A DNA stretch of 64,000 nucleotides from Nostocales cyanobacterium LEGE 12452. Lineage in GTDB: Bacteria; Cyanobacteriota; Cyanobacteriia; Cyanobacteriales; Nostocaceae. The notes beneath the pieces are model-generated. The model was not told where the DNA came from. It was given only the letters and a program-made list of their open reading frames with translations, and did not search any database. The stretch spans positions 38,653 through 102,652 of the forward strand of contig JADEXV010000002.1 in assembly GCA_015206945.1 (NCBI GenBank), written 5' to 3'. Positions 1 to 8,562 of the stretch are shown in pieces (positions within the stretch are counted from its first letter, which is position 1; each line of letters opens with the position of its first letter). A program made the position numbers and the translations under genes.

Positions 1-235
1 TATGTACGGAATCTATGGGCATAGTGGTGGCATAATACACCACAGCATAAATTTGATTGCCAGATTCTTCATCTACAGAACAGACCCAACTACCAAAGGG
101 TGGCATGGAGGGAAAGCTTAAATCTTCCGGTTCCAAACACTGAGCTAAAAATTCAGTACTAGTAGTTTCAATCACCTCCGCAATGTGGTTGGGATGGCGA
201 TCGCCAGTGGCAAACTGTGGTAGGGGGAGGCGCAT
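1..235 (-). CDS. HAS-barrel domain protein, N-terminal part (runs off the window)
   Basis: The minus strand is open from an ATG at 233-235 to the window edge (about 78 codons, no stop). The peptide begins MRLPLPQFATGDRHPNHIAE, which I recognise as the start of a cyanobacterial protein carrying the HAS-barrel domain often found with HerA/ATP-synthase-type ATPases. No catalytic motif lies in the visible part. It is 79 bp downstream of ndhS on the same strand, so co-transcription is possible. The function in cyanobacteria is not established, and the family name is from memory. Confidence 0.6.
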   Translation of the reverse strand, partial: MRLPLPQFATGDRHPNHIAEVIETTSTEFLAQCLEPEDLSFPSMPPFGSWVCSVDEESGNQIYAVVYYATTMPIDSVH

Positions 236-240
236 AGTAA

Positions 241-312
241 TTTAGTCATTATTCATTGGTCATTAGTCATTAGTTTTTGCCAAATGACAAAGAACAAATG
301 ACTAATGACTAA
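241..312. repeat. Short tandem repeats of the TCATTAG type
   Basis: The gap between ndhS and the HAS-barrel gene consists largely of TCATTAG/TCATTGG heptamers, followed by their complement (CTAATGACTAAT). The two arms can pair. Similar tracts lie at about 560-600 and 31,671-31,702. These match the STRR heptamers known from heterocyst-forming cyanobacteria. Confidence 0.65.
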
Positions 313-314
313 TC

Positions 315-512
315 TTATTTGGCTTTTTTACGTCCAGCGGTGGTTTCTACAAGTTCCAATTCGCTCAGGCGGAAGGTAACTAATTTATCCCAATTACCAC
401 CTTCAAATAATACGGCTACTTTGCCGTCACTCACCCGTTGCACGAGTCCTTCGTAGCGATAATAGGTATCTGCGGGATTCTTGACGCGAACAGTTGCTCC
501 AGGCAGAATCAT
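315..512 (-). CDS. ndhS: NAD(P)H-quinone oxidoreductase subunit S
   Basis: A 65-residue protein beginning [20 protein letters not shown] and containing [20 protein letters not shown], which matches NdhS (Ssl0352 type). In the photosynthetic NDH-1 complex NdhS is a small SH3-like subunit on the stromal/cytoplasmic arm that helps dock ferredoxin for cyclic electron flow. The length matches the family (about 65-70 residues) and the C-terminus is lysine-rich. It reads towards the HAS-barrel gene. A second NDH-1 gene, ndhH, lies far away at 60.7 kb, as is usual for scattered cyanobacterial ndh genes. Confidence 0.88.
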   Translation of the reverse strand: MILPGATVRVKNPADTYYRYEGLVQRVSDGKVAVLFEGGNWDKLVTFRLSELELVETTAGRKKAK

Positions 513-600
513 TTTTTTAGCCTCGCTTGTTTCCTTTTAATAGCTTAATACTTGTTAATAGTCATTTGTCATTAGCAAAGGACAAAGGACTAATGACGAA

Positions 601-1914
601 TCAATAATACTTCTGTCTTTGTCGAAAATTTGCTACCGATTCTACTATTCCCAAGGAAATGAAGTTGGTGAGCATCGCAGAACGCCCATAACTCATCCAA
701 GGTAGGGGAATTCCTGCCACAGGTGCTAAACCAACAGTCATACCAATGTTGACAATCAGCTGAAACACAATCATGGACAAAACGCCAATAGCCAACAAGG
801 AACCAAAGTTATCTTTGGCGGTTTGGGCAACATGCAGTAGACGGAAGCAAATTAAGCAGAAGACAAACAGCACTACTAAACAACCGACAAAACCAAATTC
901 TTCCCCGACTGCGGAGAAAATAAAGTCTGTATGCTGTTCCGGTACGAAATTCAGTTGCGTCATTGGCCCCTTGAATAGACCCCATCCCCAAATTTCACCG
1001 GCACCAATAGCAATGCGAGATTGGATTAAGTGATATCCAGCACCGAGTGGATCGTGATCGGGATTCATGAATACAGTTAGTCGGTCTTTTTGATACTCTT
1101 TCAAAATATGCTTCCAGGCGAAGACTCCTAATTCACCACCCAGGATATTGAGAGTCCAAGCACCGATAGTACCCAAACCAAATCGCCGCCAAGGAAGAGT
1201 TTGCCAGCCCACAATAGCCATCGCAACTGACCAAACTATCCCTAATGGGCCAAAAGATAGTTCTTTAAATAAAATTATCGGTTCTGCTAATGGCCAAGAC
1301 GTACTAAATAAAATAGCGGCGATCACAGGAGAAATCATCAGAATTAACCAGCCTGGATTAGCGTTTGCCCAGTAAAGCATTCCTAAGACGATCGCACAAA
1401 AAACCATTGATGTTGCTAAATCTGGCTGTAAAAATATTAATCCCCAAGGTACAGCGGTGATTGCCAGAACGCGGAAAACACCTTCGAGAGTAGAAGCAGT
1501 GCGCCTGTGTAGCAAAGCAGCTAAGGTGATGATCATGCCGACTTTGGCAAATTCTGAGGGTTGGACATTGAAACCAGCAATAGGAATCCACCGCTGTGCC
1601 CCTTTGGCGCTACTACCAGCAATCATCACTATGATTAAGCTGAAATTCGTTATTGCATAAGTTACCCAGTGCCACTGCATCAAAAGTTCGTAACGGATGC
1701 GAGATAAAAATAGGGCTATAAGCACGCCGATACCCGCTACCATCCAGTGCCACCACCAGTCAGTTACTGGCTGCTTCAGTTCCGTACTGAGAATCATCAG
1801 GCCGCCAAATATACTGACAGCAATCGGCAAACAAAAAAGTAGCCAATCTACATGCTGCCAGGGCTTAACCCAAGACTTCCAGCGAATTTTGGGGAGCGAT
1901 CGTTTTAACAACAT
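601..1914 (-). CDS. rodA: Rod shape-determining protein RodA (SEDS peptidoglycan glycosyltransferase)
   Basis: A 437-residue polytopic protein of the FtsW/RodA/SpoVE family with about ten hydrophobic segments. SEDS hallmarks include QPSEFAKVGMIITLA, a QPDLATSMVF stretch, the extracellular loop with GAGEIWGWGLFKGPMTQLNF and VPEQHTDFIFSAVGEEFGF, and near the end PLPWMSYGRSAMLTNF. RodA polymerises glycan strands in the cell-elongation complex with a class B PBP. The cyanobacterial form is longer than E. coli RodA (about 370). It lies 160 bp downstream of mrp on the same strand. I favour RodA over FtsW from the sequence, but the two are close relatives. Confidence 0.9.
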   Translation of the reverse strand: MLLKRSLPKIRWKSWVKPWQHVDWLLFCLPIAVSIFGGLMILSTELKQPVTDWWWHWMVAGIGVLIALFLSRIRYELLMQWHWVTYAITNFSLIIVMIAGSSAKGAQRWIPIAGFNVQPSEFAKVGMIITLAALLHRRTASTLEGVFRVLAITAVPWGLIFLQPDLATSMVFCAIVLGMLYWANANPGWLILMISPVIAAILFSTSWPLAEPIILFKELSFGPLGIVWSVAMAIVGWQTLPWRRFGLGTIGAWTLNILGGELGVFAWKHILKEYQKDRLTVFMNPDHDPLGAGYHLIQSRIAIGAGEIWGWGLFKGPMTQLNFVPEQHTDFIFSAVGEEFGFVGCLVVLFVFCLICFRLLHVAQTAKDNFGSLLAIGVLSMIVFQLIVNIGMTVGLAPVAGIPLPWMSYGRSAMLTNFISLGIVESVANFRQRQKYY

Positions 1915-2074
1915 TGTGCCAGTTTAGACTTTAGCTTTAATTGTTGGGAATTGGGAATTGGGCATTGGGCATTGGTTATTCTCCTTTGCTCCTCTGCTTC
2001 CCCACTTCCTAATACCCAGTCCCTAGTATTCCCAAGCTATAGCCCAGGAAGTAGATAGAAATCAAAATTTATAA

Positions 2075-3145
2075 TTATGTCAGGGCAGCAACTGATACTT
2101 TACCAGCAATAGTAAGAGCGATCGCTGTTAATGCTTTTGCTGAAGCTGAATCTGGGTCACCAACAACTATTGGCACACCACTGTCACCACCAACTCGTGT
2201 GGAAATCTCTAGCGGTACGCACCCCAACAGTGGCACTCCCAATTCAGCAGCTGTTTTCGAGCCACCACCGGAACCAAAGATGTCATATTGCTTATCTGGT
2301 TGATCGGGGGGGATAAAATAGCTCATATTTTCCACGATCCCCAATACCGGAACATTCATCTGCTGGAACATCCGCAATCCCTTGCGAGAATCTAACAAGG
2401 CTACGTTTTGCGGTGTGGTGACAATTACTGCCCCTGCCATCGGCACTGCTTGGGTTAAAGTTAACTGAGCATCTCCTGTTCCCGGTGGCATATCTACAAT
2501 CAAATAGTCCAGTTCTCCCCATTGCACTTGATAGAGGAACTGACGAATTACACCATTGAGCATAGGCCCCCGCCAAATTACTGGCTGATCTCGGTCAATC
2601 AAAAAGCCCATTGAAACTAATTTGACGCCGTGATTAAAAGCAGGTTCCAGAATGTCACCTGTTTCACTGGAACGCACAGTGATTTGGGCATCAGCCAGCC
2701 CCAGCATGGTGGGGTCATTAGGGCCATAAATATCAGCATCTAGCAAACCGACTTTCGCCCCAGTTTGGGCTAGAGCCACTGCTACATTAACTGCCACCGT
2801 ACTTTTACCAACGCCACCTTTGCCGCTGGAAACAGCAATGATATTTTTGACTCCAGAAATGCCAGTGCGATCGGGTAAACTTTTTTGTTGTGGTGTTTCT
2901 GCCGTCACTTCTATGCTGACATCTGTAACGCCTGGGAGTTTTTTGACAGCTTTCTGACAGTCTTCGACAATAAATTCACGTAAAGGACAGGCAGGGGTGG
3001 TTAACACTAAAGTGAAACTAACCTTACCACCATCAATTTTTACGTTGCGAATCATATTCAGTTCTACCAGACTTTTGCGGAGTTCTGGGTCTTCCACTGG
3101 TCGCAAAATTTCTAAGACAGAGCGGGAATCGAGGACATCGTACAT
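2075..3145 (-). CDS. mrp: Mrp/ApbC-type iron-sulfur cluster carrier ATPase
   Basis: A 356-residue protein with an N-terminal MIP18/DUF59 domain (about residues 1-90, MYDVLDSRSVLEILRPVEDP) and a ParA/MinD-like P-loop ATPase from about residue 100. The deviant Walker A motif is SSGKGGVGKSTVAVN, and DYLIVDMPPGTGD is Walker B. Mrp/NBP35 proteins bind Fe-S clusters and hand them to apoproteins. The C-terminal segment ENMSYFIPPDQPDKQYDIFG has no cysteines where many relatives carry CxxC, so cluster binding may differ. The start ATG lies 80 bp below a perfect 15-bp inverted repeat (3228-3267). It reads in the same direction as rodA. Confidence 0.9.
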   Translation of the reverse strand: MYDVLDSRSVLEILRPVEDPELRKSLVELNMIRNVKIDGGKVSFTLVLTTPACPLREFIVEDCQKAVKKLPGVTDVSIEVTAETPQQKSLPDRTGISGVKNIIAVSSGKGGVGKSTVAVNVAVALAQTGAKVGLLDADIYGPNDPTMLGLADAQITVRSSETGDILEPAFNHGVKLVSMGFLIDRDQPVIWRGPMLNGVIRQFLYQVQWGELDYLIVDMPPGTGDAQLTLTQAVPMAGAVIVTTPQNVALLDSRKGLRMFQQMNVPVLGIVENMSYFIPPDQPDKQYDIFGSGGGSKTAAELGVPLLGCVPLEISTRVGGDSGVPIVVGDPDSASAKALTAIALTIAGKVSVAALT

Positions 3146-3227
3146 AAAAATTCAAAATTCAAAAAGAATAAATACACTTGTGCGGAACATCTTAGCTATT
3201 AACTGGATGCCTTCTTAACTAAGGTCA

Positions 3228-3267
3228 GCTAAGTTTTATCACTGTTACTGCCGTGATAAAACTTAGC
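3228..3267. promoter_or_regulatory. Perfect 15-bp inverted repeat upstream of mrp
   Basis: GCTAAGTTTTATCAC at 3228-3242 is repeated in inverse at 3253-3267 around a 10-base spacer. It is 80 bp upstream of the mrp start. There is no T-run on either side, so an operator or mRNA-leader structure is more likely than a terminator. The function is unknown. Confidence 0.5.
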
Positions 3268-3324
3268 AAATAGCATTATTACCTAATAGAATCTTAACTT
3301 TCTTTGGGCATTGAGCATGGAAAA

Positions 3325-3500
3325 GAGGCAGAGGGGCAGCACTTCTCTACGAGACGCTGCGCGTAGCTTGCTTCCCCGGAGGGGTACGGCTACGCCTTTC
3401 GGCTACGCTCAGGACAGGCTCAGTGATCGAAGGGCAGAGGGGAAAGACTTACTGCTACTTCTCCCCTGCTCCCCTGCTCCCCTGCTCCCTTGCTTCTTCC
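3325..3500. repeat. Dispersed repeat (CACTTCTCTACGAGA family), copy 1
   Basis: The core CACTTCTCTACGAGACGC at about 3342-3359 is followed by a G+C-rich palindromic stretch with ACGGCTACGC and GCTACGCTCAG, then GAGGGGAAAGACTTACTG and a run of CCCTGCTC heptamers. Related copies lie near 29,930-30,010, 30,863-31,004, 33,278-33,378, 38,645-38,797, 40,781-40,873 and 55,215-55,345. No convincing gene lies between mrp and the SRPBCC gene. Confidence 0.7.
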
Positions 3501-3514
3501 CCAATCCCCAGTAC

Positions 3515-4039
3515 CTAAAAATCAAAACAACTGTCATTAAGGGATTTTTTCTGACCAGATACCGCTGGTAATGCCGTCTTTTCTACTGCCTCGACTAAAG
3601 AACGTGCAACGCGGTCTGCATAAGGACGGGATAAAGACCAAATCAGGGGCGATAACCAACCCCGTAGAGTTACAGAATAAGACAAACAAGTACCACAAAC
3701 TGTTGACTCTACTTGGTAAGTTACCCGTTCCTCTATTCCAGGAATCGCCATCACGCGGATACTCAGCATCTCTCTGGGATTGACGCGTTCCACAAAAATT
3801 CTGATGGGAATCGGCGAAAAGCGTGTTACAGCTTGAAAAATTAATCCTGGTTTGGGTACTAATCCGTGGGGAACATTAGTACTCTTAAGTTGTGGATGCC
3901 AGGAAACATCTGTTAAGTCAACCACTTTTTGCCACAGTTCATCTACAGAAGCAGAACTAATCTCTCGATACGTCCACACCAGAGAAGCGCAAAACCGACG
4001 ACGTTTGCGGTGGATGAATTTGGATAACCAACCTTGCAT
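3515..4039 (-). CDS. SRPBCC-family (START-like) protein
   Basis: A 174-residue protein with the arrangement of polyketide-cyclase/SRPBCC proteins: VDELWQKVVDLTDVSWHPQL, then alternating beta-strand segments (GLIFQAVTRF, IRIFVERVNPREMLSIRV, YQVESTVCGTCLSYSVTL) and a C-terminal amphipathic helix (RVARSLVEAVEKTAL). Such domains form a hydrophobic pocket for lipids or small ligands, but the ligand cannot be deduced. No signal peptide is seen; the N-terminus is basic (HRKRRR). It is monocistronic, between a repeat region and hemF on the other strand. Confidence 0.7.
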   Translation of the reverse strand: MQGWLSKFIHRKRRRFCASLVWTYREISSASVDELWQKVVDLTDVSWHPQLKSTNVPHGLVPKPGLIFQAVTRFSPIPIRIFVERVNPREMLSIRVMAIPGIEERVTYQVESTVCGTCLSYSVTLRGWLSPLIWSLSRPYADRVARSLVEAVEKTALPAVSGQKKSLNDSCFDF

Positions 4040-4488
4040 TTTCCTAATCCTCCTCCCTAGATACTTTCTGGGAAATCTGGTATGGTGTGCAACTACGCTT
4101 AACTGCTAAATTAAAACTTTCTCAAAAATGCCCTAAACATAGCAAGCCTCGATTCGGTACAGGCCCTAACAGCCGACATCAGTAATATGGCAAAAAAGTT
4201 CTGAGTAGACCAGTCAAATCCTTGATACCTCAAGCTTAAGACTAAAATTTAGTCTTTATACCAGAATATTCCAATTAAGAATTTCAAAAAAAACTAATTC
4301 AATATACAAGCCTATACGCATTTGAGGGAAAATAACTCTAGTGATGCCCATCAATCGGATAAATGCTTAACCCAGGAAGAAAAAGCGGGTTGGGCAAATA
4401 GAGCTAGATTGTTGGCGCTTGTTTCCCCCAAATTTTAAAATTAAAAATTTGTGGCTTTCTGGAAATTGTAATTTAGGTTCGGGAATCT
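4040..4488. promoter_or_regulatory. Divergent intergenic region upstream of hemF
   Basis: This 449-bp AT-rich gap separates two divergent genes. A near-perfect palindrome, AAGACTAAA-A-TTTAGTCTT (4238-4256), lies about 230 bp before hemF and could be an operator. No ORF or RNA gene is recognisable. The regulatory role is inference. Confidence 0.35.
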
Positions 4489-5529
4489 ATGTTGACCAAC
4501 TCGCAAACACCAACTGTAGAAGCAGAATCATTAAAGTCTTTGCCAGCAGCTGACGCTCAGACTAGGGTCAGTCAGTTTATGAAACAACTGCAAGACGAAA
4601 TTACCGAATCATTGGCAAAACTAGATGGTGTGGCTAAATTTAATGAAGATAGTTGGGAACGCCCAGAAGGAGGAGGCGGGCGATCGCGCGTACTGCGAGA
4701 AGGTGCAATATTTGAACAAGCAGGCGTAAACTTTTCTGAAGTTCAGGGTTCCCATTTGCCACCCTCAATTTTAGCTCAACGCCCGGAAGCCGCAGGGCAT
4801 GGCTTTTATGCCACAGGCACTTCAATGGTATTACATCCTCGCAATCCTTATGTGCCCACAGTTCATCTCAATTATCGCTACTTTGAAGCGGGACCAGTGT
4901 GGTGGTTTGGTGGTGGTTTAGACTTGACACCTTATTATCCCTTTGCTGAAGATGCGGCACATTTACACAAAACATTAAAGCAGGCTTGCGACCAACACCA
5001 CCCAGAGTATTACCCAGTGTTTAAGCGGTGGTGTGATGAATATTTCTACCTGAAGCATCGTGATGAGACACGGGGTGTCGGTGGTCTATTTTTTGATTAC
5101 CAAGATGGCCAGGGTGCTTTATATCGCGGCCCAAATTCCAATGGGGAAGCGGCCATTTATAGCAACCAGGTGGGAACACCTGCAACCCGTAATTGGGAAG
5201 ATTTGTTTGCTTTTGTGCAAGACTGTGGTAAAGCATTTTTACCAGCTTATGTACCAATTGTAGAACGGCGCAATGGGATGGAGTATGGCGATCGCCAACG
5301 AAATTTTCAACTCTACCGTCGGGGACGTTATGTAGAATTTAACTTGGTTTATGACCGAGGTACTATTTTTGGTCTACAAACTAATGGACGCACCGAATCA
5401 ATTCTCATGTCCCTACCGCCCTTAGTGCGCTGGGAATACGGCTATCAACCGGAACCCAATTCCCCTGAAGCCGAGTTGTATGAAACTTTCCTTAAACCTC
5501 AAGATTGGATCAATTGGACATCCAAATAG
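4489..5529 (+). CDS. hemF: Oxygen-dependent coproporphyrinogen III oxidase
   Basis: A 346-residue protein matching HemF over its full length. Conserved blocks are [52 protein letters not shown], the histidine-rich [27 protein letters not shown] and [18 protein letters not shown]. HemF oxidatively decarboxylates coproporphyrinogen III to protoporphyrinogen IX with O2, in the cytosolic haem and chlorophyll pathway. The N-terminal 30 residues are less conserved, as usual. The stop codon runs straight into heptamer repeats. Confidence 0.96.
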   Translation: MLTNSQTPTVEAESLKSLPAADAQTRVSQFMKQLQDEITESLAKLDGVAKFNEDSWERPEGGGGRSRVLREGAIFEQAGVNFSEVQGSHLPPSILAQRPEAAGHGFYATGTSMVLHPRNPYVPTVHLNYRYFEAGPVWWFGGGLDLTPYYPFAEDAAHLHKTLKQACDQHHPEYYPVFKRWCDEYFYLKHRDETRGVGGLFFDYQDGQGALYRGPNSNGEAAIYSNQVGTPATRNWEDLFAFVQDCGKAFLPAYVPIVERRNGMEYGDRQRNFQLYRRGRYVEFNLVYDRGTIFGLQTNGRTESILMSLPPLVRWEYGYQPEPNSPEAELYETFLKPQDWINWTSK

Positions 5530-5577
5530 TGCTGAGTGCTGAGTGCTGAGTGCTGAGTTTGGAGTTTGGAGTTTGGA
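5529..5577. repeat. Heptanucleotide short tandem repeats: 4x GTGCTGA then 3x GTTTGGA
   Basis: Seven consecutive exact heptamers start at the last base of the hemF stop codon. Two different repeat words are directly joined, typical of cyanobacterial STRR tracts. Confidence 0.9.
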
Positions 5578-5780
5578 GTTATAAGAAAGTGATCTTCCCC
5601 TGCTGTCTCATTTCCCTCATCTCCCCACTCCCCACTATTTTGGTGAGTTATAACTACTAAAGTTAAGCACTTAGCCGAAAAAGGTGACAAATTTAGCTAT
5701 AGCTTGTTAATCTCAAGTGACAGCATTAGAAAATTCTGTCACTAGTTAATCTTAAAAGGAATGCCACGGGGAGGGCTTTA

Positions 5781-6149
5781 GTGATTCATATAGACCAAAA
5801 AACTTATACAACCCAAGACGGAAACACCGTTATCGTCTTGACACCATCAGGCCGTCTGGATATCACCACGGCTTGGCAATTTCGCCTGAAGTTACAAGAG
5901 TGTATTTCCAAACTCAGTCGCCATGTAGTTGTAAATTTGGCTCAGGTAAATTTTATTGACAGTTCTGGTCTTACATCTTTGGTAGCTGGAATGCGTGATG
6001 CTGATAAAGTCAAAGGCAGTTTCCGCATTTGTAATGTACATCCAGAAGCCAAACTCGTGTTTGAAGTGACAATGATGGATACTGTTTTTGAAATCTTTGA
6101 AACAGAAGAGGAAGCTTTAGAAGGTGTGCCTCGTAGCATTGCCAGCTAA
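5781..6149 (+). CDS. STAS-domain protein (anti-sigma factor antagonist type)
   Basis: A 122-residue single STAS domain. The key loop VNFIDSSGLTSLVAGMR contains the Asp-Ser-Ser-Gly motif whose serine is phosphorylated in SpoIIAA/RsbV-like anti-anti-sigma factors. It would act in a partner-switching pathway, but no anti-sigma kinase or phosphatase lies nearby. I chose the GTG at 5781 because a purine-rich GGGGAGGG precedes it. Cyanobacteria carry several such proteins and the target cannot be named. Confidence 0.85.
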   Translation: MIHIDQKTYTTQDGNTVIVLTPSGRLDITTAWQFRLKLQECISKLSRHVVVNLAQVNFIDSSGLTSLVAGMRDADKVKGSFRICNVHPEAKLVFEVTMMDTVFEIFETEEEALEGVPRSIAS

Positions 6150-6205
6150 AAAAAAGTTAGAAGTTAAGAGTGAGGAGCTAATTCATAACTCAAAAAATCA
6201 TAACT

Positions 6206-6811
6206 TTATCTTATTGAATACTGATTCCGCTTGGTGTAGCGATAAGGCCCCATAATCGCTCCCCAGGTTGCTTTTCCAGTTGCGGGATCAATTCCTTTGT
6301 CGTAGCTGTGAAATTCTGTCGCTGTAGCTGCAAAACCTAAAGAAACATGGATGCTATTGCCAAGATAAGTAAAGCTACAACTAGTCTCTGGTAGTGGGGT
6401 AGCGGTAAACTTATAGCGATCGCCAGCTACTTTCTCCTGAGTAACTGTTAGGATACAACCTGGTAGTAAATCTAATTGTTCGGATGTCAGCGTGTTTAGT
6501 AGAGCAGGGTTATCACCTGCGCCTTTTAATGCACCTGGATCTTGAGGCATATAATATTGTACTTCCACAGTTGCGTCAGAGTCGTTGCTTTGACGCAACC
6601 GGATAATTCGCTGGCGGTAAGGTTTATCTAAGGTAATAAAATTAGCCTGTTCGGCAAATAGGGTAATGCTATCTTCTGCGAACAAATTAACTGGTCTTTG
6701 CCACAGACACAGGTGGACATACCAAACTGGTTCTGCTATGGCTTGTTCCCGATTATCAAATTCACCAGCTAGGTACTCACCTAAAGCAATTAACTGTGGC
6801 GAGAAGTTCAT
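6206..6811 (-). CDS. cpcT: CpcT/CpeT-type phycobiliprotein lyase
   Basis: A 201-residue protein of the CpcT/CpeT family: the N-terminal LIALGEYLAGEFDNREQA, then PVWYVHLCLWQRPV, YRQRIIRL, VQYYMPQDP, and a C-terminal HSYDKGIDPATGKATWGAIM. CpcT attaches phycocyanobilin to Cys-153 of the phycocyanin beta subunit; these proteins are beta-barrel lyases. The length matches the family (about 195-200). CpcT and CpeT paralogues are hard to tell apart by eye, so the exact substrate is tentative. It is divergent from thf1. Confidence 0.85.
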   Translation of the reverse strand: MNFSPQLIALGEYLAGEFDNREQAIAEPVWYVHLCLWQRPVNLFAEDSITLFAEQANFITLDKPYRQRIIRLRQSNDSDATVEVQYYMPQDPGALKGAGDNPALLNTLTSEQLDLLPGCILTVTQEKVAGDRYKFTATPLPETSCSFTYLGNSIHVSLGFAATATEFHSYDKGIDPATGKATWGAIMGPYRYTKRNQYSIR

Positions 6812-7020
6812 AAGTACAATAAATAAATCATTAAGGATAATAATTTTCGGCTAGTTTTTTAGGATAAAAGGTCTTATTTGCTGTAGTTACCAGCTTATAA
6901 AATACTTCTGATGTGTATATATTGTAAATGAAACCGTCACCCGCTAAAAGCTCAACTTGGCAAAGTAGCCTTTAAGCGAGAAAATAAAGATACGTCGCCC
7001 TTAACATTTCTTTTTTCTTT

Positions 7021-7728
7021 GTGAATAACGTCCGTACAGTCTCTGATACAAAGCGAACTTTCTACAATCTTCACACCCGTCCGATCAATACTATTTATCG
7101 TCGGGTTGTGGAAGAATTGATGGTGGAAATGCATCTGCTGTCAGTAAATATCGATTTTAGCTACAATCCAATTTATGCCTTGGGTGTCGTCACTACTTTT
7201 GACCGCTTCATGGAAGGCTATCAACCAGAACGGGATCAAGAATCAATTTTTAACGCCTTATGTCAGGCTATAGAAACAGATCCGCAACGCTATCGACAGG
7301 ATGCCCAAAGATTGCAAGCTGTAGCTAAAGGTTTGCCAGTTAAAGATTTAATTGGTTGGCTGGGTCAAACTACTTACTTAGATAGAGATGCTGACTTGCA
7401 AGCAACCCTACAAGCGATCGCCAATAATCCTAACTTTAAATACAACCGTTTGTTCGCAATTGGTGTATTTTCGTTATTAGAACAGTCAGATCCCGAATTA
7501 GTCAAAGACGAAAAGCAACTCACTGAGGCGCTAAAAGCGATCGCTGCTGGGTTGCACCTCTCCGATGACAAGCTCAATAAGGATTTGGAGTTATACCGTT
7601 CTAACCTAGACAAAATGGCGCAAGCGCTAGTAGTGATGGCAGATATACTCTCAGCCGATCGCAAAAAACGCGAGCAACGTAAACAACAATCAACTACCCC
7701 AGTTGCTCCCCCAAGTTCCAACGAATAG
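7021..7728 (+). CDS. thf1: Photosystem II biogenesis protein Psb29 / Thylakoid formation 1
   Basis: A 235-residue soluble, mostly helical protein beginning with GTG. It matches Psb29/Thf1: VSDTKRTFYNLHTRPINTIY, VVEELMVEMHLLSVNIDFSY, YALGVVTTFDRFMEGY, and YNRLFAIGVFSLLE. Thf1 associates with FtsH proteases and is needed for normal photosystem II assembly/turnover and thylakoid formation. The C-terminal tail (RKKREQRKQQS, then proline-rich) is a charged extension typical of the family. A 14-bp stem-loop follows the stop. Confidence 0.93.
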   Translation: MNNVRTVSDTKRTFYNLHTRPINTIYRRVVEELMVEMHLLSVNIDFSYNPIYALGVVTTFDRFMEGYQPERDQESIFNALCQAIETDPQRYRQDAQRLQAVAKGLPVKDLIGWLGQTTYLDRDADLQATLQAIANNPNFKYNRLFAIGVFSLLEQSDPELVKDEKQLTEALKAIAAGLHLSDDKLNKDLELYRSNLDKMAQALVVMADILSADRKKREQRKQQSTTPVAPPSSNE

Positions 7729-7746
7729 TTAGAATTTGGCAGTGAT

Positions 7747-7790
7747 GAGTTAGGAGTTATGAGTGAGGAATTGTTGATAACTCCTAACTC
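7747..7790. terminator. Stem-loop between convergent thf1 and the holin-like gene
   Basis: GAGTTAGGAGTTAT (7747-7760) pairs perfectly with ATAACTCCTAACTC (7777-7790) around a 16-base loop. It sits between two convergent genes. The arms are built of TAGGAGT-type heptamers, so it may be an STRR that acts as a bidirectional terminator. The T-runs are poor. Confidence 0.5.
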
Positions 7791-7803
7791 CTAACTCTTA
7801 GCT

Positions 7804-8166
7804 TTAGACGCCCAATATTTTGTAGATTAAGCTGTTAATTATAGTCAGCGTAAATGCCCCAATAACAGCACTCCAAATCCCGTAGCGCAAGCGAAAGCCC
7901 TCTACTAACCAAGCAGCAATATTAAAACAAACCACGGCAATCATAAATGTGAAAATGCCGGATAATAAGTCCAGTGTGAGTAGGTTTGGTACTGCAAAAA
8001 TGAGGCTTAAAATCGGTCTGACTATTGCCGTCACGATACCAAGCACTGCGGCAGAAAGAAACGCTTTACCAGGAGTATCAATTTCAACTCCCAAAGGCAA
8101 CTTACTAATTATCAACAAGCTGATAGCTGTTACTACCCAAACAATTAAAAGCGTCACGATATTCAT
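7804..8166 (-). CDS. Small membrane protein of the phage-holin IV (4-TMS) superfamily
   Basis: A 120-residue protein with four hydrophobic segments (about residues 4-22, 31-50, 55-85 and 90-118) separated by short loops, including the PLGVEIDTPGKAFLSAAVLG and GFRLRYGIWSAVIGAF signatures of the 'mycobacterial 4 TMS phage holin' family. These are widespread chromosomal inner-membrane proteins of unknown role. Nothing nearby suggests a prophage, so I do not read it as a lysis gene. Confidence 0.78.
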   Translation of the reverse strand: MNIVTLLIVWVVTAISLLIISKLPLGVEIDTPGKAFLSAAVLGIVTAIVRPILSLIFAVPNLLTLDLLSGIFTFMIAVVCFNIAAWLVEGFRLRYGIWSAVIGAFTLTIINSLIYKILGV

Positions 8167-8562
8167 GCCACAACCCCTGATACTAATTAGTAATTTGTAA
8201 TTCGTAATTAGGACACACTGAAAGACGCTTGATACAAGCGCTTTTCAATCTGTTAACCTATTTGGACATCCTTCCCCAATTTGGTATGAAATGTGGATGG
8301 TAATTGGTGATAAATTGCTCAGTCTATAGGTGAAAAAATCTTTAAAGCTCAACCAATTATTTGTAAATTAGCAGTTTTTTTTTATCTAGCCGAGATTTAT
8401 TCTAGATATCTTTAGGTTTGGGAAAAGGCTTGCAGGAGAAGTGGGGAGTGATGAATGGGGGACAAAGGGACAAGGGAGACAAGGAGAATAACCTATGCCC
8501 AATGCCCCTTACCCCTTATCCCCAGAGAGGTCCCCACCATCCTCAATTCCCCTTTCCCTATA
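8167..8562. other. Intergenic region, no gene seen
   Basis: The 396-bp gap is AT-rich near the holin-like gene and contains CCCCTTACCCC/GACAAGGGA-type short repeats close to exbD. I see no ORF with a plausible start, no tRNA and no clear terminator. Confidence 0.4.

Noticed and set aside
7374..7721. 115-codon minus-strand frame inside thf1
   Set aside because: Composition (Ser/Ala/Cys-rich) and full overlap with a clear gene mark it as a shadow.
7804..8166. Holin-like gene as evidence for a prophage
   Set aside because: No phage structural, integrase or lysin gene is nearby; this membrane family is common on chromosomes.
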